From Dermacentor variabilis (Eukaryota > Arthropoda > Arachnida > Ixodida > Ixodidae), in assembly GCF_050947875.1 (NCBI RefSeq), contig NC_134568.1:264576815-264640814 (forward strand): a DNA stretch of 64,000 nucleotides, given 5' to 3'. The notes below the pieces were generated by a model, which saw nothing but the letters and a program-made list of their open reading frames with translations, was not told the DNA's origin and searched no databases. Positions 36,653 to 47,784 of this stretch are shown piece by piece (positions within the stretch are counted from its first letter, which is position 1; every line of letters starts with the position of its first letter). The translations under genes were made by a program, and so were the position numbers.

Positions 36653-37140
36653 ACCCTGTGGGCGAATTGGCATTACAGAGGGGAGTGGGTTGTTATACAA
36701 AAAATAGTTGAATAATAAAGCAGTCAGTACAGTTCGTACAAATAAAGCTCGCAGTTATGCAATGTTAGCTAATGCATCACGTAACATGTGATCATCATTA
36801 ATAGTAACAATGTCAACGGGAAGTTTGTTGCACTCCTTTGGCGTACGAGGCAAAAATGAGTTCAATAAGGTCTTTGTGTTGACTAATGGAATACCTACTT
36901 TGTGGTGATGGTCGATGTGGCGGGATATGTACTGTGGGCGAAAGAGTAGTTGGTCATGTAGGAAAGAATGGTGATACAACTTGTACAATAGTGATACATA
37001 TACGAATGTTATATGTGCGCGAAACGCAAGTACCACAAATACGGTTTGTAGTATAACGAATATATGTTGTCAGTAAGCGATCCTCTGTTCTGCGCAATAA
37101 TATTTGTTTTTTTTTTAGTCCCACATAAAACTTGAACATA
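36653..37140 (-). mobile_element. CR1-like LINE 3' fragment
   Basis: The minus strand encodes a LINE C-terminus: a Leu-Tyr-Lys-Leu-Tyr-His-His stretch, then Arg-Pro-Gln-Tyr-Ile-Ser-Arg, Asp-His-His-His-Lys-Val-Gly-Ile-Pro, Asn-Ser-Phe-Leu-Pro-Arg-Thr and a closing Leu-Pro-Val-Asp-Ile-Val (36760-37036). This is the post-thumb region of CR1/Jockey-group elements, in which Asn-x-Leu-Pro precedes the stop. The upstream reverse transcriptase is missing, so the copy is 5'-truncated. The short, open final frame suggests moderate age. The (TTTA)n tail abuts it. Confidence 0.7.
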
Positions 37141-38101
37141 TATTGTCGGATAGGTGTCTTTAATGCATGCGGACCTCTTAATCAAACAGCGCATTGTATT
37201 TAACGTATTTTTTATTTACTTGTCTTTCTATGATTTAGTCATTCGGTATGTGCCATTCGATGTCTGCCCAAGTCTTGGCCAATCCTCCAGAATGAGCAAA
37301 CCGTTTGTTGATGCCCTTGTAAAATCGGTATTTGGCCCTGAATATCTCTATCGTAGGCTCATGGTCATCTTGACAGTCGGAATGACCTTGCTCCACACTG
37401 CAGTAAATACTCTGCTTTAGTAACCATAGAGGAGAAGGAGTAGATTTTAGTGAAGAGAAAAGAGGAGAGGTCAGCCCGGAGAGCGTGTCTCTAGCCTTCT
37501 ACTCCTCACTGGGGAAAGAGGAAGTGGGAAATAGTAATCATAGAGATTTCTAAAGCATATGACAGTGTGGAGTACAAATCTTGCTGAAGAACAACGAGAC
37601 TAAAAATACAAATATAACACGCTTCGTCATGAGGTAACTTCGTTGTTGTCCATTCAAAAATTTTCCGTCTCAAATGCCAGTGTTTATACTGGTCTAGTTA
37701 TTAGTTTCAAGTGTGGTTTTGTTTCGGGGGACGGTAAATACGAACTTTATAATGTGCAGCTATTGCATAATAATTTGCGCATCTTGTTTCATCCTCTGCA
37801 CTTGCAGCTTCTACGACGAAACTTGTCACCCTTTTGCATGACGCATAATTTACACCTCAATCTAAAATAGAAGCCTTCTAAACAACTTATGTTTTGTTAT
37901 AATGTCCCTCCAGAATAGGTGAGGCACCTGTTTTACTTCTCTTGTGGATTTAAAAAAATCCTCTTCCACAACAAATTATGGAATGAACGCAGAACTGTAT
38001 AACATGTCCAGCATAACGCCTGTCACTGAAGTTAAGCGTATTTTGCCTCTCGATAGCTTAATAACATTGATGATACTTTCCTGGGTGTCGAACTGAAACA
38101 T
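37141..38101. other. Intergenic DNA, nothing recognised
   Basis: The G/A-rich 37430-37515 stretch may be another repeat tail. There is no coding signal. Confidence 0.5.
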
Positions 38102-38214
38102 TTATTGGTTTGGTTCAAGTTACGGTTCAAACGTTTTGGTTCAGTTCAAGGATAGCTATAGAACGAAAAAAATAGCGGTTCGAACCGGCTTAAGCTGGTT
38201 TATTCGTTCTATAG
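38102..38214. repeat. Cluster of GGTTCAA direct repeats and nested palindromes
   Basis: GGTTCAA-type heptamers recur at about 38111, 38124 and 38139. A 12-bp perfect inverted pair follows (CTATAGAACGAA at 38156-38167, complement at 38203-38214). It encloses the palindromes CGGTTCGAACCG and a near-palindrome around CTTAAG. No protein is encoded. Confidence 0.75.
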
Positions 38215-38408
38215 TGGTTAAGTAAAAAATATATTTTAACTTTTTTAAGCCGCACGGCAATGATAAATTAAAAAGAAAAACTGTTGCACGTCTGCGCAGA
38301 ATGATAACGTTAATTCGCTAGAAATATCAGTTTATGTCCTTCTCTCTCTCTTTATTAAGCGCTTGTGCATGAAGCGCCTTTCCCTTTTTGATTTTGATTG
38401 GCACACAA

Positions 38409-39019
38409 TAGACAGTTCTAGAATAGCGTATGCCACCTTACGTACGTTAAACGTAAGCACCTTGCGGGACGTTACGGTGCATGTCTTTTCAAGTCTTTTA
38501 GTTTACCCCACGGAGGCATAAACGTAAAGAAAACGCTATAATACAGGGCGCCGTCTGGTGCCTCGTGCCAAACGTATCCAAACCAAGATGATCCATTAGC
38601 AACCATCCTGCTGTTGCTATGTGGTCGCGTCTCGTTAGGCGTACGGGCGCCAGAATCGCCGAATGATCTCAGAAAATGGACGCGCTATGCGCTTATAACT
38701 AACCTTTCAGGTGAGTTTAGAGAAAGCGAAAGCTCATTACAATAATTGCTGGCGATCAACACGAGTGAGAGCGTAGCCATCACGAGAATTCACGCTGAAG
38801 CGGGAGCCATGGGTGCTGCCCCCCATGTTCGACAACGCTATTTCTTAGCGTTCGTAAACATTACGGATGTTAAACTCGTCAAATAACGGACGTTATCATA
38901 GCATACGTAAACCGCAGAAACCCAATAACGTTCCGAGCATGCGCAGTGACGACGACGCTATTTGTTTACGTACTTGATGCTTTTGCGTTCGGTTGCAAAT
39001 ACTAAACTAAAACTGTCTA
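38409..39019. mobile_element. MITE-like element with TA borders
   Basis: Inside TA at 38409-38410 and TA at 39018-39019 the ends begin GACAGTT on both strands and match at 21 of 27 bases. The 611-bp interior is rich in ACGTA-type motifs and has no transposase. TA duplication and size fit a Tc1/mariner-type MITE; the family is not identified. Confidence 0.5.
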
Positions 39020-39464
39020 ATTTTTAATCGCCTGTCAGAGCCATACCGATTCTTCACATTTAGTTCAGTCACATAAACACGGAGAAAACATTTGCAGGAA
39101 ATTTCAGTTATCAAATAACTCAGACACGGAATTGCACTAATTTACATTTCAGCTACTGTATGCAACTTAAGCGACTCCAAGTCGGTCATTCTGCAAAGTT
39201 ATTCGGTTTTGCAAAACATTATTGGCGTCGTGTTCCCACACTGAAGAGGCCGGCGCTGTCGCCGTCATGATGTTCTTGATAATATCACGTGACAACGCCT
39301 CGCCCCATCATCAGCTACGGGAACAAGCTGCAAGCAAATTCGAAAAGCTGCACTATCACTGTCTCATTAGTTCTGAATGTCGTTGATTACGTCGATTGCT
39401 CTGTGTATACGATCGTATACGATTACGTTAGCATTATGTCGTTTTACTGAGTCTACGTAAGATA

Positions 39465-39735
39465 TCCCCTGCAGCACAAAGGCTTCTCCCAGCAATTTTC
39501 AATTACCCCTGTCTTGTGCCCATTCGACTATAATCTTACATCTGTGAAATCCCTAATCACCTAATTCACTGCCGTCATTGACGGTGTTTCCCTTTCCTTA
39601 TCACCCCCATTCTGTTACGCTAATCGATCGCAGGTTAATTGCCCAACACATTAAGCCCGCCCAATTACACTTCGTTTTAATCTCAATTAGAATATGTGCT
39701 ATACTGCAGCGTTTCGTTTTCATCCAGCAGCCCAT
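39465..39735 (-). mobile_element. RTE-type LINE 3' fragment, diverged
   Basis: It aligns base by base with the RTE fragment at 6900-7130: shared CAATTACC, GTCTTG, CCTAAT, GCCGTC and TTCCCTT blocks in order, same strand. It represents the same C-terminal region but is more diverged, with many substitutions and no open frame. It stops just before the CT array. Confidence 0.65.
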
Positions 39736-39744
39736 GAAACCACA

Positions 39745-39748
<4 letters not shown>

Positions 39749-39819
<71 letters not shown>
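39749..39819. repeat. (CT)n microsatellite
   Basis: About 71 bp of CT. It gives spurious Leu-Ser and Arg-Glu frames. Confidence 0.98.
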
Positions 39820-39821
<2 letters not shown>

Positions 39822-41481
39822 CTGCTTTCAGCTCGACTTTCAGCTCTCCTGCGCCTTCCGGTAACTGCGTTCGACTCGCCACGATTTCTCCTTGATGCTT
39901 CCATTGCCGCAGAAATCCCACGCTCTTGATCCTTGATCCTCCCATTACTGTTAGCAATTCTTTATCTTTCATCCGCCTATTCTTTCTTGCCCACATGTTT
40001 TGCTGCGACGCAAATAAAATGTAATGCTGCGCAGCGATGCCAGCAATAATGAAAGTAGCAAGAAAGGGTTGCATTTTGAGGTCTATTTTGATAGCCGGCG
40101 AACAATAAACGCTGGTTCCTCCTCCATCATGACGAAACCTAAGTGCTTTTTTTCTCAGACACCCATAGCGTGACGTCCAGTGTAGTGTTTATTCGGCGTC
40201 GTCACGTAGTGTTCTTTTTAAACGATAGTTTGAAACTTTCTTCGGTTTCTAGATGTCATTTCTAAGTTTGCAAGAGAGGGACAAAGCTTGGAGTACGCGA
40301 AAGAACATTGGTCTCTTTGAAAAAGGTGTGAGCAAGGAGTAGGAGAGGTAGGAAGGGCGATATCTATCGCTAAAAGAGCGCAGGAGCTGGTAAAACCTCT
40401 ATATGCCACTGTAAACACTCAGAGACGTTGTCCACTCATTTTGCTTTGGTTTTCACCGCTGCTGTCGTCGCTCCTTCATCGGAGAGGCATTCGAGTGGTG
40501 CTATTCAGGCGTTCTTGCCAGTGATTTCGCCTGCTCTGCTTCCTCAGACATCTACCCGCTGCGGTTTTCATGTTCTCCTCTTTCCATTATGTTCCCGAGA
40601 AATAATCTTTCCCCGCTACTTCTTCGAAATGGAATCGCTTTTCGTATGTTTGTATTTCAGACGGGTTCTTGTTTGTAGGAAGAGCTAGAACCATTAAAGC
40701 ATTACCGAGCCAGTTTCTTTACAAAGAACTGTCATTTTTTGCGCGAGAAAGGTCGACAGCGTTGTCTGGAGATAAAAACGTTGGTGTTCCTGAGCCTGTG
40801 CATGAGCTCGGCTCTGCTTCATGTTGTCAACAAAAGCTTTTTTTTTTTCTAGTTATGAAAATTAAAGTAGGTCATGCGACGATCTTCGTTACGGTCGGCT
40901 AACAACTCGCATCATCATACGTCTCAAAAAGTATCCCTCATGCTTTATTGCTGCAAAATTACTTTCTTAAGATAAGATGCCTATTCAAATAGGACACCGG
41001 CGCACGGTTCTTACTTAAGCTTACTCAACACTAACTGGGTTAGCTAACAGTCCTCCACGTGATGCCTGCGGCTGCGAGGAAAACACTGACCGCCTATGTT
41101 CCCCTGCCCTCAAGTCGTCATACAAAATCAATCAATGTTTAATGGATTGAAGAAACTAGATGATCGTCCACTGAGCATAGAGACACTACTGGAACACCGT
41201 CCCCACCGATAATCGGTCCAGAAGGCAATGAAGGCAAGTTTGTGCTTTTTGAAAACGGGTGGCTTGTGCGAGCGCCTTTAACAGCGCGGTGCTGTGCGCG
41301 CACACGCACTCCTTCAGCGCATTCCTCTCTCTCTCTCTATCTCTTCCTTCTTTATATTCCCCTTTTCCCTTCCCTCTGCGTAGAGCAGCCAACCACGCGC
41401 TTTTCTGGTTTGCATTCCTGCCTTCTCTCTCTCTCTCTCTCCAAACTTCCGTGGATGTAGAGCTGCAAAAGTGGAAAGTGG
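39820..41481. other. Intergenic DNA, nothing recognised
   Basis: Short CT tracts lie at 41323-41345 and 41426-41442. No gene is recognised. Confidence 0.55.
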
Positions 41482-41509
41482 AAATCACTCAGCACACGCT
41501 GAGTGATTT
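41482..41509. other. Perfect 12-bp hairpin
   Basis: AAATCACTCAGC (41482-41493), 4-nt loop ACAC, then the exact complement (41498-41509). Function unknown. Confidence 0.9.
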
Positions 41510-41579
41510 GGATAACAAGAGGTCAAGCGCGCATCATGTGCATTTTAAAGTGTAACGAGGGAAGGGACGACCACGTTAC

Positions 41580-41930
41580 GAGGGCATGCTCAGGGAGACT
41601 CGAACGAGGGCGGGGGCAAAGTCCCGGAGTTGCCGGTCTCAGCGAGTCCAGCTTTTCGGGGCGGCGTTTTACTGCTCGACAGAAACCCGGCGGCCAGGAC
41701 TGGGACGGGGGCGATACGATGCCGTCTCTGGGCGGACGGATTTGCTCGGCGCGCCTTGGTTCGTTTGACGGCCTCTTCGCACGACGCTCGAGGCGCACGG
41801 CGCGCTATTACTCACGGGAGGACCAGGCAACGCCGATAAGCCCTCGACCGACTGTAAATATATATTCCCCTGTTACCGCTTCAAGACAATTTCGCGCTGC
41901 GCTTGGCACTTAGCACACTTCCTTCCCACA
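41580..41930. other. GC-rich island, no gene assigned
   Basis: CpG-rich with several overlapping open frames on both strands and no recognisable domain. Confidence 0.4.
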
Positions 41931-43379
41931 CGACGCCGGGAAAGCTTTTCGGTGTTGGCCCGCGCACCACTGCCCCGCTAGCTGCAGTGCCACTTGACTC
42001 TGCTTGCCGCAGCGAACGGTAAGCTATAAAAACGCAAAACGTGGTCTCCGACTGTGGGTAAAGGATAGAAGAAACAGGGCGTCAAGAAGTTGAGCACCGA
42101 TAGGGCTCCAAGGGGCAAGGCCATTCTCAGTATTTTGTTGGTGTTACTTGGCAAGGCACATATCGCTGTTCTATACACTCGCAGAGCCAACAACGAAGAA
42201 GCGAGCAACCAGAAACGGGTTGAGGCACGGAAAGTCGCAATAACCACACGCGATGACGGTTCATCTCATGTCAAGACGAAACAGCGCGAGCCTGTGAGAT
42301 TTATTGTCTAGTATAGCTTTTTATTAATACACGCTGACCCGAGTTAGCGAGTTATTCGGCTAGGGAGTTAGTTGTAGCGGGCCATCCGTTTCATTCGGTG
42401 CGTGTAAAGTTTAGACAACTGTGCAAGGCCGGGGTGACCACATTATAGTGTGGTTGGAGTGTGCAATGACGCTGGTTTAGTTAGATTCAAGTGCATGCTA
42501 AAGAGCACACGCGCACGCACATTCATACGCAGGCACGCACGTTCCAACTTAGGTTACATACGAAGTGCATGCCCAAGCACATAACGGAATCAATATAACT
42601 AACGTCACTACAGTGACGCATAAGGCATTTAAACGCGTCTGCAAAGACAAGCGCATTGAGACTGAACGAAATCAGATGGCTTCTGAAGCTGACTAGTTTG
42701 GTTTTAGGATTGTTTATAGGAATTAAGCTATACTGAAACTATAGATCAATACGGCTGCGGATATCATGCTGGAGGGCGTTTACGCATGCCCAATAACTAG
42801 TGTGAAGAGAAATATGAAAGGTGACATCGGCGTGCCGATAAAGCATAAAAGAGGTTACGAAATAGCTCAACTAACTTACACAGCTGTTCAATAACAAAGC
42901 CGGAAGAGTGAACCGTTTGTGGAACTCTTCTTTTTAGGGGCCGCTACAGATGTGAAAATTTTGCCCAATTGAATTAACCCGCGAGCAGACAAGTACCTTC
43001 TCAAAAATGTCAGAAATAACCATGGAAGCGCTAAAGATGCAGTATTTAGAGCAATATTTCGTCATTCACAGAGCCAGTTGCTCGAGATGCATGTATAAGT
43101 AGGCTACAGTTACAGATGATCGGGAGCATATTCTCGGGCAGCAACTTTCGAAAATGCTTTCACGCTGTCACAGCATGCTTGGTACTGTTCACCAAGAATT
43201 CGGTCGCCCACAAATACCGATGCGTCTGGCGCTATAGTCATGCGAAATCTCGCGAAAGTGAAAGTATCCCCGAAAGCAATCCTCCGGCAGTACAATACCT
43301 GTTTATTTTTATTTTTTGCCCAAAATTTAGGACATACAAGAAATCCCCTGGCAGGCTTTGAGTGGCATTTTTTTCGAAT
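41931..43379. other. Intergenic DNA, nothing recognised
   Basis: No motif-bearing frame. The part from 43110 may extend the LINE remnant that follows, but it is unreadable. Confidence 0.5.
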
Positions 43380-43535
43380 AAGTCCATACTGATGATCAAA
43401 CAAGATGTCATGGCGGTTTACAAAGGGACTGATAACATCAAATATATGTTTTCCCGACATTAGGGACAAACACGGCACAGTAAATTCTATGCGATAGATC
43501 GGAATGCTTAACTCACCATCAACTTCACGCATCTT
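43380..43535 (-). mobile_element. LINE reverse transcriptase fragment (CR1-like)
   Basis: The minus strand carries a decayed fingers/palm stretch: an Arg-x-Ile...Val-Pro-Cys-Leu-Ser block (the usual Tyr-Arg-Pro-Ile-Ser...Leu-Ser region), then Phe-Val-Asn-Arg-His-Asp-Ile-Leu and His-Gln-Tyr-Gly, followed by Lys-Lys-Cys. In intact elements His-Gln-Tyr-Gly-Phe-Arg precedes the catalytic Asp block, which is absent here. About 50 codons survive. Confidence 0.5.
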
Positions 43536-43840
43536 GCGGCCTTCATTGCCTTAAGGCGTTTCGATAACATTGTTAAGTATATGTGAAGAAGAAAAATTTG
43601 CGGACAAGTTAGATTACTGCTGATATCGTCTGCACATTGATAATCTATACCGGTTACTCCTTCTTACAGCGGAGCTGCCTTAGGCTAGTTTTCAACGTTT
43701 CATGACGTACGTATGCAAAAATGATGGCGGCATCTATAGAGCTAGAGTAGCTTAAGCAAAAGGCGAAATCGCATCAGCGTATCTGTCCTAGCTGCGTTTG
43801 AGGCCAGATGTGTTAAAACCGGTGATGGATGATGGTTTGA

Positions 43841-44302
43841 TTCGTTGCGATCTACGCTAACAACGGCAGCGCGGCCATTGCGCCCTATGCCTTACTGACG
43901 ACAGGCGCGAGCCTTGCCGTAGAATGTGCCGAAGCGCGCGCCGTACAGACCGGGGGCGGAATCGTGGTCGCCACCGTGTGCGCTCATCCCAGAACGTCAA
44001 AGCGGGACCTTGAAGACTTTACGATCGACACATTTGGGTGGATCCTCCCAGTGGACCCCAATCGCATCGTCATCGTGGGTGACTTTAACGTCGATGTGTC
44101 TCGTCCCGACGGAAAGTGGTTCTTGGCGTTTCTCTCGGAAAGGTTCGGCCTTCAAGGTTACACCAAGATAAATGTCTCCAGGACGCGCCATCGGTCGTAC
44201 ATAGACCTAATGTTCGCTAAGAACATCTCCAGTGTCGTCACAGAGCCCATGGCCGTCTATCATAGCGACCATAAAGTCATAATTACTGTGGTCACGAGAT
44301 AA
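43841..44302 (+). pseudogene. APE-type endonuclease fragment of a mobile element
   Basis: An open frame of about 153 codons (stop at 44300) encodes the C-terminal two thirds of an apurinic-like endonuclease: Val-Val-Ala-Thr-Val, then Ile-Val-Ile-Val-Gly-Asp-Phe-Asn-Val-Asp (44066-44095), Ser-Tyr-Ile-Asp-Leu (44195-44210) and the terminal Tyr-His-Ser-Asp-His-Lys (44255-44275). These hold the catalytic Asp-Asn, Asp and Asp-His residues, so the remaining half is intact. The N-terminal Glu motif is missing and a stop (43838) precedes the frame. It ends without a reverse transcriptase, and AATAAA follows at about 44313. A stand-alone C-terminal endonuclease fits Helentron-type elements, where it is fused behind a helicase. 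A truncated LINE is the alternative. Confidence 0.6.
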
Positions 44303-45284
44303 ACGTATATACGAATAAACATAACAACGTGCATATTTGTGTTTTGTTGTTTTATTTTATTTCCTTTGTAGTTATATACAGCTCCGCTGGTCATCCACTT
44401 TCACAAAGTGGAATGGCTCTGATTTTTTTTTTTTTTTTGAGTCCAATCTCTGTAGTATGTCCTCAGAGGTGATGTGTAGTAAGAAGACTCCCACATTTAC
44501 TGCAGATTCTGGTGAAGCAGGGTTAAACCTAGCCATATCGACAGCATCCTGATTTTGGTTATGGGCGGACGAGAAGATGAACTTGCGTGCCAGTTCCTTG
44601 TTCGCACTACCAAGATAATGTTTAAGCAAGGTTTGGGTGCGGGCTAGTTTTGTGACGATCATTATCAAGTGACGATTATCAAATGACGATTGATAATGGT
44701 TAAGAGTGGCCAAACATTGTAGCTGTTTAAAGTCCGAATACTTCCGTTAATGCTTTGCGGCTTCGTGCAACTGCCTCTGATGCAGATCCCTTTTCTCTTG
44801 CCAAGCTCCTTGAGTTCCTTGCAATTCCAAAGGTTTCCTCACAAAGCAGTGCTGTTGGTATACGTTCTTTTTCTCTCGTAAATTGGCGCTAGTACACTAT
44901 GAATCAGTCACTTTAGCTCTAGGTTGTGCGTTTTGAGTTTAATGGCTTTCTTCGCCGAGTTCATACGATTACGAAATGATAAGAATGATTCAAAGATTCA
45001 ATATCCACTTGAAGTGGCCCGAAGTAGGTTTTAGTTAAAGCTGGTTACTGATCTGTCGAATTCAATGCGGTCGATGACTTCGATATACTACTATGGCTCT
45101 CTTTCATTGATTTCTACAGAAGGGACGACAACAAAAAAAAGAACGTAAGAAGCAATGATACGGAAGGCAATTAACAGTTAAACTGAAAACTTGAGAGTCA
45201 CCAGCCGCATGTGTGTCCGCATAATCTAATGACGATGCTTTTATCTGATGACTCATTCACGTGTCGCTGAATTGATCGTCGATC
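44303..45284. other. Intergenic DNA with small repeats
   Basis: A 113-codon minus-strand frame (44372-44713) has no recognisable domain. An inverted pair CATTATCAA/TTGATAATG (44660-44698) overlaps TGACGATTATCAA-type direct repeats. Confidence 0.5.
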
Positions 45285-45370
45285 CTAAGCCGTGGTCTGA
45301 CAAACGGTTGAGACATTCAGCAGTGGCAGAACTGCTAAGTGTCTAAACTATTTGTCAGACCGCGGCCTAG
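45285..45370. ncRNA. 86-nt near-perfect hairpin: miRNA precursor or fold-back MITE
   Basis: Arms 45285-45324 and 45331-45370 (40 nt each) pair across a 6-nt loop (GGCAGA). By eye 33 positions are Watson-Crick, three are G-U and four are mismatched. Size, loop and pairing suit a pre-miRNA. TA dinucleotides near both ends (45286-45287 and 45368-45369) also suit a mariner-type fold-back. I cannot match the arms to a known miRNA. The strand is undecided. Confidence 0.5.
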
Positions 45371-45559
45371 AGCTATATGCGTTGGAAGTGTCGATTTTCA
45401 TATGCCATACCAAGCACGCACTTCCGTCAGAACGAACTCATTAATTTTCTTCTTTATAAGCGAAACAGCGTGACTCGCTGCAGCATTTACATAAGAAACG
45501 TTGTTGTTGTTCAACATTTTAACGTTCCATAGTTGCACTGCGGAATAAATATTCATTTA

Positions 45560-46220
45560 TTTATTTTTATGTACACTACCTCAAAGTCCCCAGTAAAGGC
45601 GTTTTACATGAGTGTTGGGACACAGATGTGTTAAATATTATACAATTTTTCGATCGTAGTCCTGAAGTCGGTGCTACTGGAATGGAGCACAACGTCAGCG
45701 GGAAGGTCATTCCAATCCTGCGATGTTTTGATAAAGAAATGAAGGAAGGTGCGCAGTGGTTCGAGCAGATGGCGGGTATACAGCTTTTTTCGTGATTGGG
45801 GCAATCTGAATGACGATGGGCTGGCTTGATGGCAGGAGTGCAGGGTGACGTGTGATAAAACTTGAAGTATAGGCACAGACGTGCTATTTTGTGGCTTAAT
45901 GAAAGACTTCCATGGTTTGCACGAGATTTTAGTTCGGGGACACTTGTATGATACGAGTATTCTGGGAAAATGAATCGGGCCGCACGGTTCTGTACAGATT
46001 CTAGCATTTTTATTACGGTTACTTTGTTGAGCATCCCAAACAGCGCATGAGCATTCATGTTTCGGCCTGATGAATGTCTGATAGGCATTGACGAAGCGAT
46101 GACTGCCATTAGGGTGCTGCAGAATAATGCTACGTTCAAACGGCTTTTATGAATACGAACGCACGTGAACACCTGATACCTTGGTAGGCTCCATGATATT
46201 ATCAGCATTCCGTGGGGCAA
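45560..46220 (-). mobile_element. CR1/Jockey-like LINE 3' fragment
   Basis: On the minus strand the frame reads Leu-Glu-Ser-Val-Gln-Asn-Arg-Ala-Ala-Arg-Phe-Ile-Phe, the conserved post-thumb motif of many LINEs, then a Leu-Lys-Ser-Arg-Ala-Asn stretch and an Ala-Arg-Leu-Cys-Leu stretch. The end, Ser-Gln-Asp-Trp-Asn-Asp-Leu-Pro-Ala-Asp-Val-Val, lies in a second frame (45631-45876), so at least one frameshift separates them. The minus-strand 3' side passes into an (AAAT)-like tail at 45546-45570. It lacks reverse transcriptase and endonuclease. Confidence 0.72.
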
Positions 46221-46242
46221 AGGCGTGGCATTTTACTGCGAC

Positions 46243-46272
46243 TTCATTCATTCATTCATTCATTCATTCATT
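46243..46272. repeat. (ATTC)n microsatellite
   Basis: About seven ATTC units. It could be the tail of the minus-strand LINE remnant to its right. Confidence 0.9.
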
Positions 46273-47099
46273 TAGACATACTGCAAATCCCTATTTGAAT
46301 TGTTCCAGAAAGGAACAAAAAAAAACCGAAATACAAATACAGGTTACAGGATAAATCGAACAAGCAGACTAACTTCTTTTCGAAACGATGTAAATATATA
46401 CAATTTGATTAAGGTACATAAAAATGCCACGAATGCAGTTACAAAACAAACAAGATGCAGAAATCGGCATCACTACACATTATCCACAAAAACTGCTCAA
46501 AAATGCGAGTCAGGCAAGTTCATCAAATTAGAAGCATGGTACAAAATGCTAATATAGGAACATATAAACAATAAACAGCACCCTTATACAAGGTAAGCCA
46601 ACACTTGGTGAAACAAAAGTTAAACACTGTGAAGCACGTATGTGTGTCATATGACTGCAAAAATTATTGTAATGATAGACTGTGAAAAAAATATGTGGAG
46701 TAATTCATTCGATTCTCTAATTGCTAGCGGAAAAAATGAATTACCTTTGGCAGATACTGCAATTTAAACATTCTAGTCGGGAGTTCGCAAGGCAGAACCA
46801 CTTGGAACGAATTCTCAGGATGACTCCAGTTTCTAGACATTAATTCCAGAACTTTGCGTAGAACTGCATTGGCATTCGAGTTAGGTTTGTGCTTCAATGC
46901 ATAAAACAACGGTTTATTAGGAAAGTAAATGGAACGACAGCGCATTTTTACCCCAAGTTTAACGGCACATATCTCGGAAATGGTGTCATCCACACTATTC
47001 TTTACAAGCGAATATGCCTTGCAATCTCACCCGCTAGAATTTGTAAATTGCAATATGTGCTATAAGGTAATTAGTTTAAAACTTAATTAGTGAATTGTT
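46273..47099. other. Probable untranslated remnant, nothing recognised
   Basis: AT-rich, between two minus-strand LINE pieces. Frames carry no motif. Confidence 0.4.
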
Positions 47100-47525
47100 G
47101 GTAATTAGTCGATTTCGCATTTTAATATTGTTATGCAAGTAATATCCGCCTCTTCGAGTAGACTAGCTCGCCGACTCGAATTGTGCTGCCTACCACAGAC
47201 AATATTAAAAATATTTTGAAAGTGTTCGTTTAAACACCCTATATAGCGGGAGGTTTCGATATTCAACATGTTATGGTAAATCAATGTCTGGCGCGCTAAT
47301 TTGGTGCGATATTGTAAGCTTAGTATTCTGGCGGTCTTCATTAGTTGTGATGGTGAGCTAGTTGATACTTAATGTAGATAAACCTTAACGATTTACTCTG
47401 AACTCCCTGTATCTTGGTTAATAGGTTCTCTTTCTTTCTTTTTTCTTTCTTTTAATGGCAACCGCGAGACACTGGCGTATTCAAGAATGGGTCGAACGAA
47501 TGAGGTGTAAGCGAGGTATTTTGAT
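47100..47525 (-). mobile_element. LINE 3' coding fragment
   Basis: From 47525 down, the minus strand reads Tyr-Thr-Ser-Phe-Val-Arg-Pro-Ile-Leu-Glu-Tyr-Ala-Ser-Val. This is the near-universal thumb motif of CR1/Jockey-group LINEs. A T/C-rich interruption follows (47425-47455), then a Gln-Gly-Val-Gln-Ser-Lys stretch and a Thr-Lys-Leu-Ala-Arg-Gln frame (47105-47341). The two halves lie in different frames. It is a second, separate copy from the one at 45560-46220, because both contain the same end of the protein. Confidence 0.6.
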
Positions 47526-47748
47526 CTCTTGTGTAGCCTGTCGGAGGCGCCTTCGAAAAAAAAAATTATTACAGAGGTTGAAATTGGGTTTGCTCCACCT
47601 GTCTGTTCCTTATGTCATTGCGTTCGTCGTCGTACCGTCGCTGTCGTCGTGTTGTTGTAGAAGTAATGCATTATTTATCGCAAATTGTATAAATACATTC
47701 TAGAAGACTTCGTAGCTCAAGTACATATATATCGCTGCCTAGTTAAGC

Positions 47749-47753
<5 letters not shown>

Positions 47754-47779
<26 letters not shown>
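47754..47779. repeat. (GA)n microsatellite
   Basis: 26 bp of GA, directly beside the repeat that follows. Confidence 0.95.
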
Positions 47780-47784
47780 TGATG

